A stretch of 5,578 nucleotides of DNA from contig CP058706.1 of assembly GCA_013414725.1 (NCBI GenBank), forward strand, positions 704,000 to 709,577, written 5' to 3'. This DNA is from Coxiellaceae bacterium (GTDB lineage Bacteria; Pseudomonadota; Gammaproteobacteria; GCA-013414725). The notes under the pieces were generated by a model. It worked only from the letters and a program-made list of their open reading frames with translations, was not told the origin of the DNA and searched no databases. The position numbers and the translations under genes were made by a program. Below are positions 1 through 5,578 of this stretch, piece by piece (positions within the stretch are counted from its first letter, which is position 1; every line of letters begins with the position of its first letter).

Positions 1-384
1 AACAATACTTGGTAGTTGATCAAATATAAAAGAATAATGAACATTATTAGTGAAAAAACTTGGATACGGCATGTGAGTAACGAAACTACATATTAAAACA
101 AAAAATGTTTGGCACAAATAGCCAAACCAGACAAGCAGTCTTGTAACTTTATAACCGTAGATTTCAGCAACGATGTCGCCAATTACAAAAATGAGTGGCG
201 ATGTTAATGTACCACCTAGAACAAAAATATGGTCGGTTAAGCTGACATACCGATTCGTCAAAATTCCGCTGCATAACATGAGGCTAACGTAGAGCATACT
301 AAAAATCAAGCAGCCATAGCCGGAGTGTTTACTGGCTTGAAAACCGGTATTGGGCCTTTCGGCTATTGAATCAGCAAGCTCCAT
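1..384 (-). CDS. yhhQ: Queuosine precursor transporter, YhhQ/VUT (DUF165) family, 3' end outside window
   Basis: Inner-membrane transporter family that imports 7-deazaguanine precursors of tRNA queuosine (preQ0/preQ1 in E. coli; queuine in some intracellular bacteria). The first 128 codons are visible, from ATG at 384, with AGGA (392-395) 7 nt upstream. Three hydrophobic segments are seen, at about residues 24-43, 52-70 and 83-105. The family hallmark lies between the second and third: a Pro in TSPLIF, then Asp70 and Glu74 followed by YGY (GDIVAEIYGY), then an Arg at 82. The family usually has about 220 residues and six helices, so roughly the C-terminal 40% is missing beyond the window edge. 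No frame damage is seen in this part. The substrate cannot be decided from this fragment. Family call is firm; the symbol is by homology to E. coli yhhQ. Confidence 0.88.
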   Translation of the reverse strand, partial: MELADSIAERPNTGFQASKHSGYGCLIFSMLYVSLMLCSGILTNRYVSLTDHIFVLGGTLTSPLIFVIGDIVAEIYGYKVTRLLVWFGYLCQTFFVLICSFVTHMPYPSFFTNNVHYSFIFDQLPSIV

Positions 385-401
385 TGGACAGTCCTATTCT
401 T

Positions 402-420
402 GAGAATGATTATTATTTTA
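402..420 (-). promoter_or_regulatory. Fur-box-like sequence upstream of yhhQ
   Basis: Read on the minus strand, this 19-mer matches the classical Fur consensus GATAATGATAATCATTATC at 15 of 19 positions by eye. It overlaps the candidate -10 element and ends 6 nt before the yhhQ Shine-Dalgarno sequence, which is a repressor-like position. The background is AT-rich, so a chance match is quite possible, and iron control of this transporter is not an established theme. Confidence 0.3.
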
Positions 421-423
421 TCA
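415..423 (-). promoter_or_regulatory. Extended -10 promoter element for yhhQ
   Basis: The minus strand reads TGATAAAAT, an extended -10 (TGn followed by TAAAAT, one mismatch to TATAAT). Transcription would start near 408, giving a leader of about 24 nt with the AGGA ribosome binding site inside it. No good -35 hexamer is seen at 17 nt, as is common for extended -10 promoters. Confidence 0.45.
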
Positions 424-547
424 TGATGGAAGATAAGTGGCATAATCAATTGTGGTATGACAGGGAACGCTTTTACATCCTGAGATGAGGGTGCTTTAAT
501 TTAAATTCTATGGTCCTTGGTTTTTAGGTGAGACGATGATTCTTTAC

Positions 548-578
548 CATCCCGCAGCTTTAGGTAAACTACGGGATG
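548..578. terminator. GC-rich inverted repeat downstream of the broken gene; possible but atypical terminator
   Basis: CATCCCG (548-554) and CGGGATG (572-578) form a perfect 7-bp stem. A 2-bp extension follows after one mismatch, and the centre is TTTAGGTAAA-like and partly self-complementary. It lies about 40 nt past the stop of the minus-strand gene, where a terminator would be expected. There is no T-run after the stem on the minus strand. On the plus strand a T5 run follows only after about 9 nt, and no plus-strand gene is seen upstream. It could also be a processing or attenuation hairpin. Confidence 0.35.
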
Positions 579-619
579 CGGTATTCATTTTTAAAAAATG
601 GGCGATTATAACGTCTTTA

Positions 620-1516
620 AAATTGAAATTGACGCATGGATAATTCCCCATGTTCTTCGTGTAGCTCGGTTACGGCCCCTCCAGGTCCGCAGGTTATGGT
701 AGGCAACGCACCAAGATCGTAACGTCTTACAGTATTTTCATTCCAATCTATCCTGGCAGTAAATTTTTCTAGGCCACTGAATGTGATCTTTATTTCGCCA
801 GTTGCACGATAGAGCATAGAAGCTTGACATAAATTATTTTCAGTAAAGGCCAGGAGAATTTTGTTGTCAGAGACGCAGATCGCTGGAGAATAACCCGAAT
901 ATGGAAAATCGTCCCTAACAAAATTATTTTTTGCCAAATTATCTCTTTGTCTTTCAATAGTCCAATTTCGTATGAGATGGTTCCTGGAGCAAAAGTCTCA
1001 AAATCCCTTTCAGCTGTGAACAAGACAACAAATTCTCTATTTTCATGTTGGAAAATAGCCGCTGATTTTAATGTTCCACATCGCCAGCTATAATCACATT
1101 CAGGGCCCCAGTTTATTGTATTATTATGAGAGAGTTCACCGAGACGGTATTTATGTTCATATTTGCCCTCATAGGCTAGCATGGCTATACCATCGTCGGT
1201 TATTGTAACAAGTGGTGTTCCAAAGCATTCAACATTAAGCTGCAGAGGATCTCCCCACACGAGATTGCCATTGTTATGTAGCTTGCCTACCATGTAGAGT
1301 AATTTTGAATCAAAGTTTTTGAGCGCCAGACAGATGTCACCATTTTTATTCATTGCAACGCGAGGATTTTGCCTTGGTTAATAATCGTAGTGGCATTCTG
1401 CCATGAAATTTTTCATTAACAAAACGGCCAATTCGGCATATTAAATTATCATTGTCTTGATAAAATTGAATCGCAAATCTTTCATTACACACAATAGAAG
1501 CGCGGCGTAATGGGGC
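620..1516 (-). repeat. Five or more ~50-residue propeller-like protein repeats (C-terminal domain of the broken gene)
   Basis: After frame correction the motif recurs at conserved glycines near residues 795, 843, 892, 951 and 1006 (spacing 48-59). Examples are LICRIGRF...ISWQ...GKNPRV, LLYMVGKL...LVWG...FGTPLV, KYRLGEL...INWG...CGTLKS, SYEIGLL...IIWQ...GYSPAI and MLYRATGEI...IDWN...LGALPTI. Alternating hydrophobic strands, an IxW(G/Q/N) core and a GxxPx(V/I) turn suggest four-stranded blades. A partial unit ends the protein and another may precede the first, as in ring closure. The repeats are diverged at the protein level, not DNA tandem copies. I recognise the general style but cannot name the family with certainty. 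Confidence 0.65.
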
Positions 1517-1608
1517 TGAAGGCAATAACTTAAGCTTACTTTGAAAAATTGGCGGATATTTGTCTTTTCATTACTGTAAATCGCACTAAGCGCTGTAATT
1601 GCTTTCGC

Positions 1609-1692
1609 AAAAGATTTCTCTCGTTTGCTCTCTTCTTTATCTTTTTCTTTTTCAACAATTTTTTCTAACTTTTCTTTCGATAGTTTTTGATC
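1609..1692 (-). other. K/E-rich linker between the helical-repeat half and the propeller-like half
   Basis: Residues about 707-734 are dominated by Lys and Glu (for example KEKLEKIVEKEKDKEESKR) with almost no hydrophobics apart from regularly placed Leu/Ile. This looks like a charged single helix or flexible spacer. It marks the boundary between two structurally different halves of the reconstructed protein. Confidence 0.55.
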
Positions 1693-1713
1693 GACGCTTG
1701 TTCCTTGCGCTAA

Positions 1714-2417
1714 ATAATGACAGCGGGCCTGGTAGTATTGGGCTTCAAGATTGTCTTTGTATGAGCTGAAGATTTTAAAGGCAAACGCGTAATTCACGGT
1801 TGTCTCTACGCCATGATAAAACAGTTTAGCAAAAGACAGGCGAAGTAATAGTATTCCGTTATCATAAGCTTGTTGATAATATTGACATGCATTCCTGACA
1901 TTTTCAGCAATACTCATGTCTTGAGAGAGAACCACTGATAAATAATACTTTGCAAGAGGCAATGCACGCGCATTTTCATAGAACCTACGTGCTTGTATTA
2001 TGTCCCGTCGCTCGTATTGATGGTAATAACCCAGCATCGTTTTGGCCAATAGATTGCTGTTTTCAATTTCTGTGAAATAATTTGACGCAAGTGTTGTATC
2101 TTTTCTTTATTAAATAAACCTCGAAAGTGGATTATGGCAGCATAATATTTTGCTAAAGACCAATTCTTTTGTTCAGTCGTCAATTGAAAGCCAATAAACG
2201 TTGCTTGTACAGCGGCCTTAACGAAATTCCAGTTTACAAAAGAACTGAAAGTCTGTGTGCCTTCTAATATTTCATGGCATTTTATAATTTGTTGCTGTGC
2301 TTCGATATTGCCCAGATCAGCTGCTAATTTGCAAAAATACATGCCTTCAACTAATTCATTAAGTTTTATCAATTGTTGCGCCAATAAATACAAGGATTTT
2401 GCATGTTTAGCATTTAA
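1714..2417 (-). repeat. Sel1-like/TPR-like helical repeats within the broken gene
   Basis: Recurrent Ala/Gly/Tyr patterns of helix pairs: HAKSLYLLAQQLIKL...FCKLAADLGN, LAKYYAAIIHFRGLFNKEK, LAKTMLGYYHQY...ARRFYENAR, LAKYYLSVVLSQ...CQYYQQAYDNG, EAQYYQARCHYLAQG. Successive A-K-(Y/T) positions fall at residues about 553, 589 and 620, that is 36 and 31 apart, which is Sel1-like spacing. The 36-residue step spans the frameshift at 2101-2104, supporting that correction. Such repeats bind protein partners. Confidence 0.65.
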
Positions 2418-2645
2418 TTGATTGGTTCTAGCGCCATTGCGCAACTTGTTTAACAGAGTTACGTCACCGTTAGAATAATTAAATATAAGCCCTTGGTTTT
2501 GAGCCATAAAATTAATGGCAGTAGTAGTCATGTTATTGCTAAGACCGGCCTCAAGATACTGGAGTTCGGTATCGGATAGCTGTGTATTGTCCCCATCATG
2601 AATCTGTAAAAATAGTCTTATTTCAGTCATTTTGCTGGATGTTCC

Positions 2646-3143
2646 CAAGGCAGCCAATGAAAATGCAACTTCTGCATCATTGCGATTTTCTGAGCCTAAG
2701 CGAGCAAGCCCCATTAAATAATATAAATTATATTTTTTTATTTCTGGACTCACGGCTTCTCTGGCATTTCTTTGTCTAGTGATTTCTGCATATTTTTGAG
2801 CGGCATTAGCATAATTACTTGCTATCAAACATAAATGGGCTTCGAGCTGGGGCCAGGTTGGTCTAACTTGAAGAATTCTTTGAAAATCCTTTTTCGCATT
2901 TTCAGTAAGGTTTAAATGTAAAGAGCAAAGCCCTCTCCAATATAGATATTCGACATTATGCTTGTCCAATTCGAATGCTTTAGTGAAATTTTCAATGGCG
3001 GCAAAATAATGTCCAAGTTCATATAGTGACAAGCCGCGATAATAAAATATCTCTGGTAGCTTAAATTTAAGGCACTCATTGGAATATTGTATGGATTCTT
3101 TATATCTTCCTTCTTTATAATGATCACGTATGTTGCTTATATT
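2646..3143 (-). repeat. TPR array within the broken gene
   Basis: Residues about 223-388 hold classic 34-residue TPR units: the first with YKEGRYKESIQYSNECLKFK, the second with YYRGLSLYELGHYFAAIENF then KAFELDKHN, the third with YWRGLCSLHLNLTENAKKDF then LQVRP. Weaker units follow (YANAAQKYAEI; YYLMGLARLGSENRNDAEVAF). The canonical small residues at positions 8 and 20 and the Pro at 32 are partly kept. This indicates a superhelical protein-interaction surface. Confidence 0.8.
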
Positions 3144-3245
3144 TCTTTGATTGATTATTTCATCTTGTTTGCCTCGGAAACTGACGGAATGATCGATCCT
3201 GTCTATCCCTTCTGCGATTTGGCGTGAAAGCACAATTTGTATGTT

Positions 3246-3416
3246 AAGCAGTCTTATCATTTCATCTAATTTTTCATTAGCAGCTGTCAATTCATTTCTG
3301 ATAAGAACTAGTTCTTGTTTAATGTTCTTTAATTCTCGTACGGTTAATATTCCAGTGATGAGCGTTCCTAAGGACAGTAAACAATTAATTCCTTGAATGA
3401 TAGGAGAAAAAGTGAT
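3246..3416 (-). other. Hydrophobic segment followed by coiled coil in the broken gene
   Basis: Residues about 132-157 (ITFSPIIQGINCLLSLGTLI and on) contain a hydrophobic run of about 20 residues, long enough for one membrane helix. It is followed at once by a heptad-like stretch, VRELKNIKQELVLIRNELTA then NEKLDEMIRLLN (158-188). Together they suggest a membrane-inserting or oligomerising element placed ahead of the TPRs. No topology claim can be made from sequence alone. Confidence 0.5.
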
Positions 3417-3476
3417 GGCTTTTAAAGCACCTTGCACTAATGGTTCTGATCTGACTATTACATCAGCAGCGCCACT

Positions 3477-3692
3477 GACATTTTCAACAAGTGTGTTTAC
3501 TTCGTTGATATTAATGCTGTTGAGCGTACTGGTGATTGTTGTCAATGCTTCATTGACACCGGTAGGATTGATCTGCCCGAGCATGTGCAGCGCTGAATTT
3601 ATCGAATTGGCATCAACTTTATTGATTGTCTCGAGCACAGAATTAAAAGCATCGGGATTTAATTGGCTTATTTTTCCAAGGGCATTAATTGT
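3477..3692 (-). repeat. Short N/L-rich helical repeats at the N-terminus of the broken gene
   Basis: Residues about 40-111 repeat a unit of about 15-18 residues of the form (I/L)(N)xx(A/S/G)(F/I/V)NxxLxx(I/L). Examples are LNPDAFNSVLET, VDANSINSALHML, INPTGVNEALTTI and ININEVNTLVENV. Each looks like one amphipathic helix with Asn at a fixed place. The units are joined across frames only after the 3768-3772 correction for the residues upstream of 40. I do not recognise this as a named family. Confidence 0.55.
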
Positions 3693-3816
3693 ATTGTTGG
3701 TAAGATCTCTTATCTTATCTCCGTTGACTCCATATTCTTTTAATATTTTAAAGAGTTTTTTAATGGCTTTTTAGCTAATTTACTTTCGTCTACAAATGGT
3801 GCTGGCATTGGTCAAA

Positions 3817-3821
3817 CTCCT
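3817..3821 (-). promoter_or_regulatory. Ribosome binding site that fixes the start of the broken gene
   Basis: The minus strand reads AGGAG, then 8 nt (TTTGACCA), then ATG at 3808. This strong site makes 3808 the native start rather than the GTG at 3638 that opens the longest single-frame ORF. It is also evidence that the frameshift at 3768-3772 removes the normal start from the rest of the gene. Confidence 0.75.
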
Positions 3822-4200
3822 ATGTTAGATAAGTCCAGGTGTATTGGAAGGTCATTAAAAAGAATTGATTATTACAATGGAAAAATGAGGTGCTTGTTGT
3901 AGAGACGAATTTTTACTGATAATTTTAGATGTACTTATTGGCAGCTCACTGTATTTAATTCCATTAATGCTACAGATTTTTGAAAATAATGTATTCCAGA
4001 CCAAATGACAAGAAAAATTATAATCTTGTGAAACATTTTTATATTAATCTGGTATCTGAATTAATTTTTGCCAAAGAGGGGCTGCGGAAAAATTAATAAG
4101 TTATGTCAAAGCCACTCCTATAGTGACCATGTCTAAGTTTAAACTAAGAGGCTTCCCCGAATACCCTATAAAACCTGCTAGCATCCTTGCCAGATTCCGA
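3822..4200. other. Divergent intergenic region, no gene recognised
   Basis: AT-rich spacer between the two divergent genes. It should carry both promoters. No tRNA, riboswitch, stable long hairpin, direct repeat or IS remnant was found by eye. An ATTATAAT palindrome (4017-4024) gives a -10-like hexamer on both strands but has no matching -35 on either. A 29-codon ORF (4129-4218) runs up to the gdh leader and has no ribosome binding site. Confidence 0.5.
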
Positions 4201-4206
4201 TATAAT
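4201..4206 (+). promoter_or_regulatory. Candidate -10 box for gdh
   Basis: TATAAT, a perfect -10 consensus, 38 nt before the ATG at 4245. A start near 4213 would leave a leader of about 32 nt containing the GAGGAG site. No convincing -35 hexamer is present 16-18 nt upstream, so it is either activator-dependent or a chance match. Confidence 0.4.
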
Positions 4207-4232
4207 CCCACGTACTAACCTTATTACCTATT

Positions 4233-4238
4233 GAGGAG
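4233..4238 (+). promoter_or_regulatory. Ribosome binding site deciding the gdh start
   Basis: GAGGAG directly abuts an in-frame ATG at 4239 and lies 6 nt before a second in-frame ATG at 4245. Normal spacing selects 4245. The upstream ATG would place the Shine-Dalgarno sequence in contact with the start codon. Confidence 0.8.
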
Positions 4239-4244
4239 ATGCGT

Positions 4245-5531
4245 ATGTCCGGAGTTTTTGAAAATGCGTTAGGCAGATTAGACAAAGCTGCTAAGCACGC
4301 CAATATCGATCCAGAGGCGTTAGAGCGGTTAAAATACCCCAAAGCAGCGTTAGAAGTGTCCATTCCGATCCGAATGGATGATGGTTCCTTGCGCGTTTAT
4401 ACCGGTTATCGGGTAAAGCATGATGATACCCGTGGCCCAGCTAAAGGCGGTATTCGTTTCCATCCCAATGTTTCTTTAGATGAAGTTAAAGCTTTAGCGT
4501 TTTGGATGACGTTTAAATGCGCCGTTGTGGGCTTGCCTTTTGGTGGCGGTAAAGGCGGGGTCATTGTGGATCCTAAGACCTTATCGCGTTTGGAAGTAGA
4601 GCGTTTGAGCCGCGCATACATCGAACAAATCGCTGGTTTCATTGGCCCTACCAAAGATATCCCAGCGCCGGATGTCTACACCAATGCCATGATTATGGGT
4701 TGGATGATGGATGAATATTCTAAGATTTCTCGCTCCCATTCACCGGATGTTATCACCGGCAAGCCTATCGAATTAGGTGGTAGCTTGGGACGTGATGATG
4801 CAACGGGTCGTGGCGCCTATTACTGCATTAAAGAAATCGAGAAGCAAAACAATTGGAAGCCACAAAACATTACGGTTGCCATTCAGGGCTTTGGTAATGC
4901 AGGCCAGCATGTGGCCAGCTTATTGCATCGTGATGGTTATAAGATTGTAGCTGTCAGTGATTCCAAAGGCGGTATTTACAGCGATAAAGGTTTCGATGTC
5001 CCAAGCCTGATTAAAGCTAAGCATGAAACCAAGGAAGTCCGTCCTGTTTATTGCAAAGAGTCTGTTTGTGAGGCAGTCCCAGCACAACAGATCACGAATG
5101 AACAGCTCTTGGAATTGGCAGTCGACATTTTAATTCCAGCAGCCTTAGAAAATGTGATTGATGAACGTAATGCGAATAATATTAAAGCGAAATATATTAT
5201 TGAAGCAGCTAATGGCCCAATTACCTCCGAAGCTGACGAAATATTAAATCGTAAAGGCATCGTCGTTGTGCCAGATATTTTGGCCAATGCGGGTGGTGTG
5301 ACGGTCAGTTACTTTGAATGGGTGCAAAACCGTTCTGGATATTATTGGACCGAAAGCGAAGTGCATGAACGTTTACAAACTGTGATGGTGCGAGAATTCA
5401 ATACCATTTCGCAACTGGCTAAAGACAAGAAAATTGATATGCGCACAGCAGCTTATGTGCATGCATTGAATCGCATTGGCAAGGCCATTGCTGCTCAAGG
5501 CACACATAGCTATTTTGCTGAGCGCGCTTAA
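4245..5531 (+). CDS. gdhA: Glutamate dehydrogenase, small hexameric type, NAD preferred by inference
   Basis: Interconverts glutamate and 2-oxoglutarate plus ammonium in the cytoplasm, linking nitrogen and TCA metabolism. 428 aa from the chosen ATG, typical of the ~420-450-residue hexameric class and longer than leucine dehydrogenases (~365). Expected residues are present: Lys67 in PAKGGIRFHP, Lys91 in FKCAVVG, Lys103 in the signature LPFGGGKGGVIVDP, and Asp143 in PAPD. The C-terminal Rossmann domain has GFGNAG (215-220) and Asp239 at the end of the second strand (VAVSDSKGG), which favours NAD over NADP. EAANGP (Asn323) and GGVTVSYFEW (Ser355) complete the glutamate-binding pattern. The frame is intact and visibly less AT-rich than the gene to its left. 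Divergent from the broken gene; followed 12 nt later by probable ubiE. Glutamate specificity is likely but inferred from motifs. Confidence 0.95.
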   Translation: MSGVFENALGRLDKAAKHANIDPEALERLKYPKAALEVSIPIRMDDGSLRVYTGYRVKHDDTRGPAKGGIRFHPNVSLDEVKALAFWMTFKCAVVGLPFGGGKGGVIVDPKTLSRLEVERLSRAYIEQIAGFIGPTKDIPAPDVYTNAMIMGWMMDEYSKISRSHSPDVITGKPIELGGSLGRDDATGRGAYYCIKEIEKQNNWKPQNITVAIQGFGNAGQHVASLLHRDGYKIVAVSDSKGGIYSDKGFDVPSLIKAKHETKEVRPVYCKESVCEAVPAQQITNEQLLELAVDILIPAALENVIDERNANNIKAKYIIEAANGPITSEADEILNRKGIVVVPDILANAGGVTVSYFEWVQNRSGYYWTESEVHERLQTVMVREFNTISQLAKDKKIDMRTAAYVHALNRIGKAIAAQGTHSYFAERA

Positions 5532-5543
5532 TCGTCAAGTTTT

Positions 5544-5578
5544 ATGGACAAATCAGAACTGACCGATTTTGGCTATCA
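5544..5578 (+). CDS. ubiE: Probable start of ubiE (ubiquinone/menaquinone C-methyltransferase), truncated by window end
   Basis: Only 11 full codons are visible: MDKSELTDFGY and then CA (Gln or His). UbiE proteins typically begin with a short variable stretch and a conserved (H/D)FG(F/Y)Q motif before the SAM-binding methyltransferase fold, which this matches. UbiE methylates the ring of demethylmenaquinone and of a ubiquinone precursor. The ATG lies 12 nt after the gdh stop with no terminator between, so read-through from gdh is likely. The ribosome binding site is poor. The call rests on a very short stretch. Confidence 0.5.
   Translation, partial: MDKSELTDFGY

Larger units (their letters stand above)
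617..3808 (-). pseudogene. Broken gene for a 1065-aa TPR/Sel1-like and beta-propeller-like repeat protein (six -1 frameshifts)
   Basis: One gene, not four. ATG at 3808 follows AGGAG with 8-nt spacing and opens MPAPFVDESKLAKK. Adding one A in each of six coding-strand A-runs (plus-strand T-runs 3768-3772, 2101-2104, 1565-1568, 1409-1413, 1367-1370, 927-932) gives an uninterrupted frame of 1066 codons ending at TAA 617-619. Approximate order of parts: residues 40-111 short helical repeats; 132-157 hydrophobic; 158-188 coiled coil; 223-388 TPRs; 465-700 Sel1-like repeats; 707-734 K/E-rich linker; 766-1065 propeller-like repeats. Repeat spacing continues across the junctions. No catalytic motif, signal peptide or ATPase is seen. 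Function is unknown; the architecture suits a protein-binding scaffold or secreted effector (inference). The single-gene model is well supported. Whether it is a true pseudogene or a run of homopolymer sequencing errors is open. Confidence 0.85.

Noticed and set aside
1361..1414. A single in-frame stop (TAA near 1379-1381) as the only break upstream of the 790-1353 frame
   Set aside because: Two A-run corrections at 1409-1413 and 1367-1370 give ISWQ...QGK-NPRVA, which matches the repeat motif far better than reading through the stop in one frame.
2582..2779. Plus-strand ORF of 65 codons
   Set aside because: Antisense to the TPR region, with no supporting start signal or homology.
2912..3127. 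Minus-strand ORF of 71 codons in another frame
   Set aside because: Overlaps the well-supported TPR frame; a shadow reading.
1998..3638. Treating the 546-codon frame from GTG 3638 as a complete gene
   Set aside because: The coding pattern continues upstream to ATG 3808 with a strong ribosome binding site. The last 33 residues after the 2101-2104 run lose the repeat pattern, which resumes in the neighbouring frame.
3397..3774. Plus-strand ORF of 125 codons with a hydrophobic translation
   Set aside because: It lies opposite the N-terminal part of the broken gene and has no recognisable domain or clear ribosome binding site. The hydrophobic look comes from reading the Asn/Ile/Leu-rich helical repeats in antisense.
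4017..4024. TATAAT-like hexamers on both strands as a divergent promoter
   Set aside because: No -35 match at 16-18 nt on either strand, and the position would leave leaders of about 200 nt on both sides.
4129..4218. 29-codon plus-strand ORF ending just before the gdh ribosome binding site, considered as a leader peptide
   Set aside because: No Shine-Dalgarno sequence, no run of regulatory codons or attenuator hairpins, and the candidate gdh -10 lies inside it, so it would be outside most of the transcript.
4406..4654. Minus-strand ORFs opposite gdh (also 4178-4363 and 5048-5287)
   Set aside because: Antisense shadows of a strongly supported GluDH coding sequence; no domain content.
1..5578. 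CRISPR arrays, tRNA/rRNA genes, insertion sequences, attachment sites
   Set aside because: No regular DNA direct repeats, cloverleaf-like sequences, transposase motifs or terminal inverted repeats were seen on either strand.

Overview
The window reads as chromosomal DNA from an AT-rich gammaproteobacterium. A queuosine-precursor transporter gene (partial, minus strand) lies at the left edge. A glutamate dehydrogenase gene, followed 12 nt later by what looks like the start of ubiE (both plus strand), lies at the right. Between them is one long, broken accessory gene. Its TPR/Sel1-like repeats, and a queuosine precursor importer next door, would suit a host-associated lineage such as the Legionellales, but this is an inference and no lineage-specific marker is present.

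Layout: 1-384 (-) yhhQ-type transporter, cut by the window edge. 385-616 is an intergenic stretch with an extended -10 promoter, an overlapping Fur-box-like sequence and a GC-rich inverted repeat. 617-3808 (-) is the remains of a single gene. In single frames it appears as four unrelated minus-strand ORFs, but six +1 A corrections, each inside a run of 4-6 A on the coding strand, join everything into one continuous 1065-residue reading frame. That frame starts at an ATG with a strong ribosome binding site and ends at the last stop. 3809-4232 is a divergent intergenic region. 4245-5531 (+) is an intact GluDH of 428 aa. 5544-5578 (+) is the first 11 codons of a probable ubiE.

The reconstructed 1065-aa protein is the most interesting object here. 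In order it has short N/L-rich helical repeats, a hydrophobic segment followed by a coiled coil, TPRs, Sel1-like repeats, a K/E-rich linker, and at least five ~50-residue repeats with a (L/Y)xxxGxL...IxW(G/Q)...GxxPx(V/I) pattern resembling beta-propeller blades. Repeat periodicity carries straight across the frameshift points, which independently supports the corrections. The sequence alone cannot tell whether the indels are real decay (pseudogene) or systematic homopolymer under-calling. If they are errors, this is an intact, large, multi-repeat protein and possibly a secreted effector.

The flanking metabolic genes show no obvious functional link to the broken gene. gdh and ubiE may be co-transcribed.
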